From Calvatia gigantea (Eukaryota; Basidiomycota; Agaricomycetes; Agaricales; Lycoperdaceae), in the NCBI GenBank assembly GCA_025093985.1, contig JACAAK010000002.1, forward strand, positions 2,914,001 to 2,978,000: DNA of 64,000 nt, read 5' to 3'. The notes below the pieces were generated by a model. It had not been told where the DNA came from and ran no database searches. It saw only the letters and a program-made list of their open reading frames with translations. A program made the translations under genes and the position numbers. Below, piece after piece: positions 11,817 through 24,438 of the stretch; the first letter of the stretch is position 1; each line of letters begins with the position of its first letter.

Positions 11817-13644
11817 TCAGATACTTTCCATAGTCGGGCGTTGGTAAGTATGTTCAGGAGGCTGCACCTGCTGAGAACTCGTTTCGGCAAGCGGCACCGA
11901 AAGGAGACCTTCTCTAGTCATCGACCTCTCCCTTCCACGGACACCGGCTGACCGTTCTTGGACAGGTTCACCACCTTCATCTTTCCTCCAAATCTCCTCA
12001 AGCGAGGCTCCTTGAGGACGAAGTACCGTCCCTTCCAGCTCATACTCATCACTAGCCTGGTTACCGTACGGATTGCCTCCGTCAGGTCGGGAAGGGGCGG
12101 AGGTCCCAATGAATGGGTATGTGCTTGAACCGGCGGTGTGGTTGTGCGTGGGCAGAACAACTTCCTCCTCCCTCTTGATACGAGGAGAGTACGGTCGGTG
12201 GGAGTATTCGGATTCGAGGGGCGGGTAGTACTGCCGGTAGGAAAAGTAGGACATAACGGTGCCAACAATCGAGCCAACAAAGACATCCTGCCAGTGGTCT
12301 GATTTTTGTTGTCAGTCCCACAACAGTGAAATCAATATTTAGCACTTACGGCGGTAATCCATGGTGCGAGAGATAGCAACCAGGGCTGCAGCGGAAAAGG
12401 GAGCAAGAGCCAACCAAGCTTTACCCTATAAAATGGTCAGGTCGCGACTTATTTAGAGATTAATGCTAAGCATACGGTGTGTCCCCGCTTGTCGAACAAG
12501 TGCATTTTACCAGCTAGGTAGAAAGAGAAGAAACCAAGCCCGGCAAATGACACTACATGACATTTAGCATGTCTGTTACCGTCGAAAAAAAAAAACAAAA
12601 AAACAAAAAAATCGACGTACTACTGGAGTGTCCGGAAAAAAAACTACGGAAGCCATCCCTGAGGATACCGTTGTCCGGTTGGGTGCAAATAGTCCAGTCC
12701 GACAGCTTAAAAATAGGATCAAGTGAGCCTTCGGGAGGCTGACAACGATCAATGATGTCTGAGCAGGTCCAATAACAAGTGTTAGTGAGTAAATAGAAGA
12801 ACCACCTCTGGAAGGAAACAACTTACCAGGACGTGGCCGTCCTACGGTTATTTTGACAAATTGCGTCACTGAACCAGTCAGTGCCAGACCGAAGATCACT
12901 GATTCGAAGTTAGTCAGCAGCAGCAATTGATTGGATCCACAACAAAGCGCACGCACATCCGAGTGATGCTGCGGAAGCACGAAGCCAAAAATCGATAATT
13001 AGTCGTGTGACCACTACTAGAGCTTCAAGACGCACAATTATGCAAATCCCACCATGAGCGGACGGTGATGAAATTGACAACTGGTTGAAGGAGAAAGGGA
13101 GCAACGAAACAGATGAAGTACAAGGCGAGATTCTAGCGAATGAAACATGAAAATCGGAAGTCCATGGCAGGAAGAGGAGGCTCGTACCGGGACACGCTCA
13201 TGGACCGCATACCTGGTAACTCTCCTTAATCATCAAAAAGGTGAGAGAACAAGGAGCAGGCTTACGGGTGGCGTAGTCTATAGAGAAAGTTCCATGGTGA
13301 GTGATGAACCTAAAAGGCCAGGCAGAAGTGACGTACGAGGTGTCCTCCAACGAAAACACCCTCCGATACCCCTCAACCTTGTCGAGCGAGAAGAATATTG
13401 CACTTGATGAAGGGGGAAATTTAGGATGTCAAGCGGGCGTAGCTCAATGAAAATGGACACACGCTAAAAGAATGGTGACGATCCTTTTAAGCAGCAGGCT
13501 GATGAGAGGCGTTGACTGCGACAAATGGGGTCAAGCTCACCAATCCGGAGCATAGGAGAATATGAGCTTTCGCCGTCGAATTGCGGAGATGGGAGGTCTA
13601 CTCCTAGTGCGTGAATCGGACGGTGCAAAGGGAAAGAACTTCAT
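11817..13644 (-). CDS. DPP1: PAP2-family lipid phosphate phosphatase (DPP1/LPP1-like)
   Basis: Multi-pass membrane phosphatase acting on diacylglycerol pyrophosphate, phosphatidate and related lipids. All three PAP2 motifs are present: KITVGRPRP (motif 1), the FFSGHSS block (motif 2) and SRTMDYRHHWQDV (motif 3, SR..H..D). The start is ATG 13644 (MKFFPFAPSDSR). Exon 1 ends at 13541 and the chain continues APDWIVTILLAAIFFSLDKVEGYRR. Very short exons follow: 13483-13463 (21 nt), 13277-13266 (12 nt, LRHP) and 13212-13188 (25 nt). The Pro/Ser/Glu-rich cytosolic tail after SYFSYRQYYPPL is not conserved. Stop at 11817. The intron ahead of GLGFFSFYLAG has an A/T-rich run. Confidence 0.9.
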
Positions 13645-13998
13645 TGCGAAGGATGGGTAGGAGTTGTGGTGCGAGTAAGAGGAGGGGGGATCACGCAATT
13701 GGGAATAAGCCATGTAATTGAACTAACCCGGAATAAAAGGATGGGTCACCCCTGACGCTGGCGTTGTTGATTATTACTCAAGTGCCCAGAACAACAAGAA
13801 ATGGGAAGGTGGCCACCAAGTTCATCAAAAGTTACTCGCAACGTGCCGCCGTAAGTACCAACCACAGCTAAGCATGCATGCAGGGCCACGAGTCCAGGTG
13901 CCAAGTTGGGCCAAGGTAGTTCTCCAGCTGAATAATCCGTAACTCTATTCTTAGCTCCACCTTCCGGATTAGATTTACTATTTTCCCTTCCGTCCTTC
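13645..13998. promoter_or_regulatory. Divergent promoter region, PAP2 gene / PP4R2
   Basis: A 354-bp head-to-head interval. It contains no ORF that I support and no obvious box motif. Confidence 0.5.
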
Positions 13999-15208
13999 AT
14001 GGCTTCGACAGGTTTTGAATGGAAACCAGGTAAGTCTCTGAACTTAAGTTTGTGACCCACTATCGAACGCCACTAGAATACCAGGTCTTGCTCGAAAACC
14101 TCGCCTCAACTGATACGGTCGAGTTTGCCTTTCCTCCCCTGATCGTCCTCCCCAGTCGCTCATCTACGTACATCCAGTAACGAATGGTCCCTCATACGCG
14201 ATGTTGTGAAACACAAAATTGAAGAGGTCCTTCAATTTCTGTGCGCTCGCCCGCTCACGCTCAGGCGTATTATTTCTAGAACATCAAGTTATTCTTGACC
14301 ATGAAACCTAATCCACCACCTTCACCGTTCCCTCAAACTCAAACACCCAGTGGAGGCCTCAAGATCGCACCATTTCCTCCAAATCGCGTGGCCCGCGTCC
14401 ATCTCAATGAGAAGCCAATTAGTTATATGAAACCGGAAGAGGCACAAGACGCCAAGAAATATATATTTGAGCAATTAGATAGTTTCGACTCGTAAGTCCC
14501 TTGCGGTGTACGTCTCACACTATCATCTCTCATTCACTCCTTGGCAGGACACCATTTTCTATACAACGTCTCTGTGAGCTCTGTGTCAAGCCCAAGGACC
14601 ACTACAACTCCGCCGGCAAATACCTCCGTGCAGTCGAAAAATCCATTCTCGTAACTTCTTCATGGGATAGTTTCCCCCCTCTTACAGAAGAAGAAGAAAA
14701 AAATTCCTTCGGGCGAGGTGCAACACTCCTCGGTTCAACACGTCAATCCGCTCCAGCTACACCTCTATTTTCACCTATACCTTTCCTACACGAAGATGCT
14801 CGTAGATCACAATCACGCAGTCCACCACCCTCACCATTGTCGTTAGGTCCCGCTGCATCCGCTAGCGATGCTCACCCACAGCCTTTGGAGACCAAGGCGT
14901 TGGGATTGGTTGACGAGATGGATGATCCTGGTCCTGGCCATCTGAGTGATCACCCGACTCCGATCAGCACAGTCACTACCCTCAGTGGACATTTCAATCC
15001 GGCCAATAGTTCTGGTCTTACGACTTCAGGCGGTACTTCCACTGCCTCCGTCATTGGTCCACCACCGGCTCCGAGTCAATCTGGTTCTAATGTATTGCGT
15101 CCGTTATTTGGAAGTTTGGACCAGAGGTTTGTTAGGGCCGGGTTGACTGGTCCAGCCTCCGATACGATGATAATGGATGATGATAAAGAAAATACACAAT
15201 CACAGTAA
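13999..15208 (+). CDS. PPP4R2: Protein phosphatase 4 regulatory subunit 2 (PP4R2/Psy4)
   Basis: Regulatory subunit of protein phosphatase 4, a nuclear phosphatase involved in DNA-damage recovery. Start ATG 13999 (MASTGFEWKP), exon 1 to 14029. Exon 2 from 14077 reads EYQVLLENLASTDTVE. A later exon ends at 14226 and joins 14280 to give WSLIRDVVKHKIEENIKLFLTMK, and the exon from 14548 starts TPFSIQRLCELCVKPKDHY, the core PP4R2 motif. The C-terminal third is Ser/Pro-rich and disordered. The junction between TDTVE and NEWSLIRD (14124-14181) does not close in frame with any GT-AG pair I tried; it is off by one base (see findings). Confidence 0.82.
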
Positions 15209-15463
15209 TGGTATATATATCTGGCCCAAGCTAGCAATAGACTGCGACGAACCTTTGTATTACAAAGATGGTGACTACTTCTTGTGAATATGTAGAAGAA
15301 TAGACCGGTACAACCAAAAGCGAGATCGGCTCGTGCGGGCCACTAAACTTATTGTTGTGGCGTTTCGGCACCAAGGACTCACCAAGATTAGCTATCTGCT
15401 TCCGTTGCAGCGCTCCAATGTCCAGAGTTGAAGTTGAATGCAGGTGACTGATAGTCGGGTACG

Positions 15464-15904
15464 TCAGGTATAATCCTGCTTTATCTTCTCGAGCATCGCA
15501 TTCATCCGTAGTTTCATGTTGGGTTGGCCCCGTCCTCTACCACTAGGTGCGGCACCCCTTGAAGTACCTCGACCTCGGCCATGGGTATTCCGCCCTTTTT
15601 TGAGAGGATTCGATTTATACGTGTGTAGTGATGTTTTCGAGTAGGCTTTCTGGTAAAGATCACGCAAAGAAGGTTTGCCGTCATTTTTATCGGCATCGCT
15701 GATGTCAATTTTGCCCCGAGGCGCAGAGTGCTTTTTGTTATTATGTTCTTGTTGTCTGCGTGGCGGTGGGCGTGGAGGCGATGGCACCACAGTGTCATTC
15801 CCGGCTTCGTCGGCATCGACTTCTGAGCCAACGTCAGAGAGATCTGGGGACTCAGAGGCAAGGTGGCTAGGAGTTTTCACTGCCTCTGCCGTCTTCATCG
15901 CCAT
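15464..15904 (-). CDS. Unknown basic, RG-rich protein
   Basis: Not recognised. Single exon, 146 residues. An acidic N-terminal half (SDVGSEVDADEAGND) is followed by a Pro/Arg/Lys segment, an RG-rich patch (GRGRGTSRG, SGRGRGQ) and a helical basic end (MKLRMNAMLEKIKQDYT). Composition suggests an RNA-binding or nucleolar protein, but that is inference. The two possible starts are 15904 and 15898. Its 3' end faces PP4R2 255 bp away, and it lies head-to-head with eIF1. Confidence 0.6.
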   Translation of the reverse strand: MAMKTAEAVKTPSHLASESPDLSDVGSEVDADEAGNDTVVPSPPRPPPRRQQEHNNKKHSAPRGKIDISDADKNDGKPSLRDLYQKAYSKTSLHTYKSNPLKKGRNTHGRGRGTSRGAAPSGRGRGQPNMKLRMNAMLEKIKQDYT

Positions 15905-16321
15905 GATCTGGGCGATGTATGTCTTGCTGCAGTGACAACTTTCTAGATTGTAGAGTGCCGATACCCTCCCTCCTCTTCTGGGCTTTCCATCTGCTTTTAA
16001 TCTTGGCTCGCTCGACCCATTCCTTTTTCAATTTTTTAGCTAGAAACGAGGTAAAGTTAAATAAAATGTCGGCTCAATCGGCAATGTCATGTACCTCTGT
16101 TGGCGGGGTAGTGCTGAAAGGTCGGAGGTTTTTTACGCTTCTGAGCGTCAGGCATGGAAGAAGAGAGCGGCCGAGGAGAGGAGCAGAACGAAGGGAGCTG
16201 TGCTAATTACGTAATGTGGCAGACTCCACGGGAGTCATCCACACGACAGGCCCAGCCTTTCTGTTGTCTATCAACACACCAACTTTCTTCTCCCTTCTCC
16301 CATCTTCATTCCCATCCTCGC
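15905..16321. promoter_or_regulatory. Divergent promoter region, unknown gene / eIF1
   Basis: 417 bp between two divergent genes. Pyrimidine-rich blocks directly precede the eIF1 start (16240-16320), as is common for highly expressed translation genes. No TATA box is evident. Confidence 0.5.
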
Positions 16322-16833
16322 ATGAGCGTACAGAACCTCAACAGTTTCGGTATGGTCCTACTCAATATGTTCCTTTATGAGCGTACTGACAGCCCCCTGT
16401 AGATCCCTTTGCCGAGGAAGGCGATCCTCTTGCTGATACTCAGGACGTTGGATCACAAGCCGATTACATCCATATCCGTATCCAACAGAGGAATGGACGG
16501 AAGACTCTGACAACATTGCAAGGTTTGCCTAAGCGTGAGTATCCTGGTAGGTTTTAACCTGGCCTCTTCCCATACTGACCCCGTTGATCGTAGAATACGA
16601 CCCCAAGAAATTGCTTAAGGCATTCAAAAAGGCAAGCTGCACCGTTTCTCCCTTCCCGACCACATAGTTGCTTAAATAGTCCCCCACAGGAATTTGCCTG
16701 CAATGGAACCCTTGTTGACGACGAGAAGATGGGTCAGGTCATCCAGCTCCAAGGAGATCAGCGTGCCAAGATTTCCAACTTCCTGGTTGAAAATGGGCTC
16801 GAGAAATCTACCATCAAGGTTCACGGTTTCTAG
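16322..16833 (+). CDS. SUI1: Translation initiation factor eIF1 (SUI1)
   Basis: Small factor of the 40S scanning complex that enforces AUG selection. Four exons (16322-16349, 16403-16534, 16594-16631, 16690-16833) give 113 residues, the normal length. Diagnostic segments: MSVQNLNSFDPFAEEGD, IHIRIQQRNGRKTLTTLQG, YDPKKLLKAFKKEFACNGT and GDQRAKISNFLVENGL. The third intron (16632-16689) must use a GC donor (AAG|GCAAGC) to give the conserved AFKKEFACNG. The protein is otherwise standard. Confidence 0.97.
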
Positions 16834-17135
16834 GTTAGATCTCCCACATGACAAGCACAGGAGACCGTACGCCGCATTTCATGGGGAATAATTGACGATA
16901 CGAGGCCTTTTTCGTATTTTATTTCCTTTTCTTGTTCAGCATTTGCAATAACTTCCAATGTAGCCTACGGACGTCTTGTTTGTTTTATTGCGCTCTCCTA
17001 CCTTTTCATGTGTGTATGCCTTAATTTTAGCTATGATTGTGTATGATTCATTCGACAAAGCACTGCAAGGCGCTGAGACATGAAGTGAACCTGGTGGTAT
17101 CTACAAGTGAATCTACTCATCTGCAAGCGAGTTCT
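16834..17135. other. Convergent 3' interval, eIF1 / SNRNP27
   Basis: 302 bp between two converging genes, presumably both 3' UTRs and polyadenylation sites. T-rich around 16910-17000. No gene seen. Confidence 0.55.
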
Positions 17136-18061
17136 TTATTTGATTTTGTCAAGTGGCCTATTGAATCCACCACGCCTAAGCAGAATTGTTAGTTACTGCC
17201 CTCTACTAGAATTGACATATATACCTGTTCATGTACTGACGCCATGTTCGTACTTTCTTGATATCCACACTCCCCTCTTGGTTCCCAGTGACATGTTTGC
17301 CCTACAAATGGTTATACGACACTGCGACTGAAAGGTAGTAAAAATGCTCACCTTGGTCGACCCAAAGCCAGCGACACCCATCATAGCCATCATGGCAACG
17401 TCGTCCTCGGTCATGGTGTCTGCTTCCTCGCCTTCTTCCTGTCCGTCCATGGCATCATCAACTTTTACCTTGCTACCACCGGACTTTCAGTCGAGCGGAA
17501 TCTGTAATAGACATCGGCCTTAGTTGTCGAAACGGAGAAACATAAGGAACACAAACCAGTCGATGGTGGCGGCTTGTGAACCTACAGAGGTGCTGCGTTC
17601 CTTGGCTCCAGGAGGCACACTAGAAATGGCTTTCGGTTCTTCTCTACGTCCTTCGTCTCTTCTGTCGCCACGAGGATACTCACGCTCGTCCCTTCGTCGG
17701 TCGTCTCTTCCATCTCTCCTGTCTCTATCCCTATCTCCATCCCGTTCACGGTGTCTTCGGTCATCGCGTCTGTCATCATCACGACGTCGGTCATCATCTT
17801 TTCGGTAGTCTCTTCTATCTGTAATAAAATCAATATAATATATGATGGGTGATAATTGGGAAACGCACCTGGTCGTCTATCTCGGTCACCATGACGTGGA
17901 CTGCGCGATCGACTCGACCTCCGCCTGGGTTCATCTTTATAGTGTCCCTGACGTCCACCACGTCCACTGCCTCCACTGCGAGGGTGTCGATCCCTATCCC
18001 TATCCCTGTCGTCTCTCTCCCAGTCTCTTTCATGCCGACGATGTTCTCCGCGGGACGACAT
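17136..18061 (-). CDS. SNRNP27: U4/U6.U5 tri-snRNP 27 kDa protein
   Basis: Spliceosomal tri-snRNP component. Five exons: 18061-17869, 17818-17586, 17483-17352, 17301-17225, 17175-17136; about 224 residues. The N-terminal two-thirds is RD/RS-rich (ERDWERDDRDRDRDRH; RKDDDRRRDDDRR). The family is identified by its C-terminal block: MMAMMGVAGFGSTK, GKHVTGNQEG, then VRTWRQYMNRRGGFNRPLD. The join between exons 2 and 3 (acceptor after CTGAAAG) is the least certain splice site. The gene shares a 92-bp promoter with the RRM-like gene at 18154. Confidence 0.9.
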
Positions 18062-18153
18062 AATGGATTGAGGTCAGGGTTCTGAAATAACGACCTGCAG
18101 TCATCCGCGCATCGAGCCGTGACAAGGAGTTGCTGTGACAAGAACAGCAATCA

Positions 18154-19049
18154 ATGAATGTGACCGAAATTTCGCCAACCCCTGATGAATCCGTCGGGTG
18201 TGTTGAGGCAAGCGTTGAGCCAGATTGCCAAAGTGGTGAGGCCAAGAAAAGGTGTGTTATAGTCTTTTGTTGCGATATCATTTTGTTGTTGAACCAAGGA
18301 ACAGAAGTCTTGAATGAAACGCGGCAGATTATATTGACTGGCGTCCCTCGGACAGCGACCCCGGGAGATATTCGGAGGGCGATTAACAAAGCTGGGGCGA
18401 GAGGCGTTTCCGACGGTGCTTGCCCTACCATCGCCACCTACACATTGTTGCTGACAAGTCTTTCAGTTGCAATATATTATGAATTCTTTAAACCAGCAGA
18501 ACGCGCCATCCTAACTCTCGTCTCCTCTGAATACCTCAAACCAAACCTCCGCGCATTGCAGAACCTGTACGTATCTGGTATTCCTGTTTCACCGGACTAC
18601 TATGTTGCCGAGCTACACAAACGTCCGAGGATGAGAGGGCATCAGGGGAGGATGGAAGCTGCAGAGAGGGGAGCGTTGACTGGACGAGGTCCGAATGCCG
18701 GGATTGCAAATAATGAACGGACGGTTACGATGGCTGGACTGCCTGCCAGGACAACTATCGAGGATATGGCCACCGTGTTGAAGGATTTTGAGGTTGCACA
18801 GTCAGCGAGAGGGCTACCGCGGATTGTGAAGCTCCCACTGTGAGTTTTCGGTCGCCCCGTGCATATATCACTGTCAATGTTCAAATTACTTTTTCTCTTA
18901 GACCGCCCAATACGTTCTCTATGACTTCAAGGTTTCTTGTGACCTTGGCCTCAGTCACCGAAGCACATCACCTTGTGCGGAAGTTGCACGCGTCGTACAT
19001 GAAGGTTTACGGGGAAGAGAGTCTAATAACAGCCAAAGTCATCTACTAA
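18154..19049 (+). CDS. RRM-like RNA-binding protein, unknown role
   Basis: Two RRM-like halves can be seen. The first is RQIILTGVPRTATPGDIRRAINKAGARGVSD, joined over an intron (GTGCTTG..TTTCAG) to VAIYYEFFKPAERAILTL. The second is RTVTMAGLPARTTIEDMATVLKDFEVA, joined over a second intron (GTGAGT..CTTAG, after position 18840) to a C-terminal exon ending LITAKVIY. RNP motifs are weak, so binding is inferred from fold-like spacing. The start at 18154 (MNVTEISPTPDES) is the first usable ATG; residues 30-45 could hide a further intron. No function is assigned. Its 3' end faces CBC2 75 bp away. Confidence 0.65.
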
Positions 19050-19124
19050 TTTCTCCTTGCATCCCGCCCGGTTTGGACAATAATAATATACTTGAGTATA
19101 GTAGTATAGGCTGGAGCTATCAAA

Positions 19125-19981
19125 CTACATCCGGTTGTGATCCATGTCCTCGACTTCTGTTCGTGTTCGTTGACCCTATGACATATGTCAGTCAGCTAGT
19201 GATACCAAAACCATGTAATCGTAAATTCACTGACCATTCTCGTATCGTCGCCTTCGTCATCTGGTGAACGACCGCGCTTGAGCCTGTTCTCGGCCTGACC
19301 GATACTCTGATCTTTCCAGTCCCCTCCTCCACCAGCCACAGCCCCTGGTCCATCCTGCGCATCCGCATAACGCTCCTCGACCTCCCTACGCCTTTCAATC
19401 TCAAGTCTTTGCGCTTGTGCACCCCAACCTCCTCGTCCAGGGTCATAATCTTGTCGGTGCTCATCACGTACTTGACCTCCGCTTTTTCCACGGCCGAACT
19501 GTCGTCCCTCCTTATAGCCCAAATCCAAGTCGCAGCGAATTATGCGTTCGTCCAATTTTGTTCCGCTCACATATCTCATACTCGCGAGGGCCTCTGCGTG
19601 TGTGTAGTACTCCACAAAACAGAACCCGCACGGTGTCCTACGCATATAGTCAATGGGAAGTCAACAAACAACGAGAAACGAGCATGACGCACCGTGTATT
19701 CCTGTCTAGGCCCATGATAATTCGCTTAATACCACCTCCATCATCCGGGTTAGCACACTTGGAGAAAATCTCATATATCTGCTCTTCTGTTGTATAGAAA
19801 CTCAGGTTACCAATCTACGACGGGTTTAGTTCACACTTGGTGGAACCTCAACGACAAGTAAGCGACCTACGTAGAGGGTAGTTGACTTGGCTAAGAGCTC
19901 AGCCTGTCTGGAGCGGTCAACACGGGCTTGAGAGTCCTTATAATTTGAGGGTTGGTCAAGAGAAGTCACCACATGCGCCAT
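19125..19981 (-). CDS. CBC2: Nuclear cap-binding protein subunit 2 (CBP20)
   Basis: Small subunit of the nuclear cap-binding complex; binds m7G caps through an RRM. Exon 1 is 19981-19871 ([29 protein letters not shown]), followed by the RNP2-type [42 protein letters not shown] and the cap-stacking region [35 protein letters not shown], shown here in pieces. The C-terminal tail ([12 protein letters not shown]) is charged. The last intron (GTCAGT donor, CATAG acceptor) leads to a short tail ending at the TAG 19127-19125. It shares a 162-bp promoter with RPT3. Confidence 0.93.
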
Positions 19982-20143
19982 TGCTCAATGTATCAAAACA
20001 ACAGCACAACTCACAACTAGCTGTGACCTGTCCAGCCTCCGAGTTCCAAATTTATATGTTCCCACGAAACTCCCTAATCGGGAACACCAGACGCGTCACC
20101 CGTGTTCTTTGGCATAAAGACTTTCAATCCATTATCTACCACC

Positions 20144-21789
<1,646 letters not shown>

Positions 21790-22844
21790 TCTTTGCTCTA
21801 TATACTGGTACGTCGTGTGCCCTGCCTCTGAAAGGCTGCAAACTTGATACATCCTCCAGCAGCCCCCACTTGTATTCTATACCTGCAATTGCATTTATTC
21901 CGAACCGAACTTATGGCCGGTTGCGTGCTCTGTTCACTTTGGCATCTTTCCGCTCTGTTCACGGATCGGTGCCCATTCTTATGAGCAAGAAAAACATATA
22001 TCGTTCTTCCCTGTTTCCTTCCCCTCCGGCCTGTTCACGGCAGAGTCCACGGCACCACTTCGGTGTTGTGAACACATGGAGGGGTTAGCCCTATGGGTTG
22101 AATACATCTTACAAGCCGGGACTACATACATTTTGTGTGAGCGGTTTCTTCCGTACTTTTCAACACACACATATCATGACTGACTCTTGGCAGATACTTA
22201 CCGAAAATACATCACTTTTCTCCAATACAAATGACAGAAAAGGAGTCTAAGTCTAACTGCCGCTCCCGTGTAGTTTGGATGTCGATGACGTGCGCCCGTA
22301 TGTCCTTGTTTCAATGGGAGCTAGAGGGATCATTTTGCCTTTGGTATGTACGAGAATTGTCCCACGTTGTTGTGCATCCCTCGGTGGTCTACTGGGTGGT
22401 GAAGATACGTCGGGTGACATTAATGGCAGTCTTGAACCAAGTGGCAGTCTTTCAATTTCGTTTAAAAACTAGGTACACTGACAACAGTTCATAGACGTTA
22501 ACTATTTTTCCTTTCCTTTCCTTGTAAGCTGTGTGCGATGTGGACAAATTGTTGCCTTGCACTGCTCCTCAACACTCTGGACGGCGTTGATGATTATACA
22601 CGCTCGTTCTCATTTTACGGGAGCTAAAATGACTTCTCAACGAGGAGCCCCGCAAGTCCATCGGCCTCTCAGGTTCAACAAGAGCACGAAGACTTGTGGG
22701 TGACACGCCACTTGAAGTTTTAATGGCTATTTGCTTCAAGCACAATTTTTGATGTATACTTTGTCTATGTACACGCCAGGGAAAAATATACCTCCTTTTA
22801 CATCAAACATACATATTAAACAAGGAATACATGACGACCACTCT
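21790..22844. other. Convergent intergenic region
   Basis: About 1 kb between the 3' ends of RPT3 and PRO3. A short open stretch around 22231-22494 is readable on both strands but has no splice partner or known motif. I do not call a gene here. Confidence 0.5.
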
Positions 22845-24094
22845 CTACTTTTTAATAGGTTGCCCCAGCTCACTGGCCCGTTCTGTGGCAACTTGAATGC
22901 CACGAGCAATCGTAGAACGGACACGGCCATCCTCCAGAGCTAGAAGACCTGCAATTGTACATCCTCCGGGAGCTGGATATCATGTCGTTAGAACCACATA
23001 GGAAAGTGACGAGAAATCAGACGTACTGCTAACTGCATCCTTGATCTGTGCAGGATGAGTGTTACCCTGCAAAACCATCCGAGCGGCGCCCTGGAAAGCT
23101 GGTGAAACGACATATTAGATATGTGTGAAAAACCTCTGAGACTTTAGAAACATACTTTGGGCAGCAAGTTCCAAAGCTTCGGCTCTGGGCAAACCCATCA
23201 TCACACCACCGTCAGCCATAGCTTCCAGGAAGATACACGCAAAGGCCGGTCCAGACCCTGCAAGGGCCGTGCATGCGTCGAAGTGCTTCTCGTCAAGGAA
23301 GCGACATCGGCCGATGGATGAGAAGATTTTAAGAATGATGGCGTTATCGGTTTCTTCTTGGGCTGAGGGCGGCAGGGTGGATACAACTGTCATGCCTTCA
23401 CGAATCTAATAATAAGACATGTCAGGTTATGTCTGTTTCGTAAAGGGCGAAGGGAAGGGAAGGAGCGTACTTTGCACGGGGTGTTGGGCATTGCACGAAC
23501 AACTCGAGTGGAAGGAGAGACCCATCCTGTGAGTTGGTGGATGGTCACACCAGCCAGGATGCTAATAAGGAGCTTGCCCTCGAGGGCTTCGGTCATTCTT
23601 TGCTCGCTTAAAATCATATGTGCCAGTTGAGGCTTGCAACTATAAAATTCAAGTTTAACCACCAACCGATTATTCACCAGGAACATACGTACCAGAGGAG
23701 AACAACATCGGCCTGCATAACAGCCTCAACGTTCCTCGATGCAACGACTTCGATGCTCTTTCCTAATTCACCAATTCCCCCAAATATTTTGACCAGCCTT
23801 TCTGCAGTCGATTCACGACTGACGCAGGCCAGAAAACGTGAAGGGACTGAGGGATCTGGTGTACTGGCAGTAGGCGTGACTGTGCCCGAGGTATGGACCT
23901 CCCATTTCGGATAACCATTGAGGAGAGAGCGTTTAGAGCTGTCGAGGGACTCAATTATGCCAGAGAGGATGGCGATTCCCATAGTACCGCACCCTGCAAA
24001 GACTACCGTTAGAACAGTTGAACTCGTAGGACAGTTGAACTCGTCCACAAGATAGCATTCAAGACATACCTAGGACGCAGAGAGTGTACCCCAT
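22845..24094 (-). CDS. PRO3: Pyrroline-5-carboxylate reductase
   Basis: Last step of proline synthesis: NAD(P)H-dependent reduction of P5C to proline. Start ATG 24094 in a 25-nt first exon (MGYTLCVL) that splices to GCGTMGIAILSGIIESLD, the Rossmann dinucleotide-binding site. Further blocks: ADVVLLCCKPQ, ISILAGVTI, VVRAMPNTPCK and the signature DACTALAGSGPAFACIFLEAM followed by GVMMGLPRAEA. The end reads TPGGCTIAGLLALEDG..GQPIKK with TAG at 22847-22845. The insertion WEVHTSGTVTPTASTPDPSVP in the N-terminal domain is longer than in many orthologues. All introns keep frame. Confidence 0.95.
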
Positions 24095-24438
24095 TTTTTA
24101 GCAGTGAAATTTCTTGGTGGTGAAATTTGAAATGGTGTACAGCAGGCGCTTGCACATTTGATTCTTTTTTAGTTGTAACCTGAACTTGATGAAATCTTCC
24201 GAGATGACTCCTCCTGGAAAAAGAACCGGATTTCCTTTTCCGTAATCCCATCTGAATCGCTCTCTCCCCCGGCACTCAAAAGTGCAATAATAGATGCAAG
24301 TCAATCAACGAGAGGCTATTATACACAGAACTTCTTCCGCATTCAATGGTCAAAAATTCCGAGTCACACAACCGCGGGATACCTAAAGTACAAAGGTTTA
24401 AATATTCCCAGGATACCCTTGATATCCTCGAAACCGTC
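24095..24438. other. Intergenic
   Basis: 344 bp between the PRO3 start and the 3' end of the broken S41 copy. I see no gene or clear element. Confidence 0.5.

Noticed and set aside
22231..22494. Open frames between RPT3 and PRO3
   Set aside because: Readable on both strands, no splice partners, no recognised motif.
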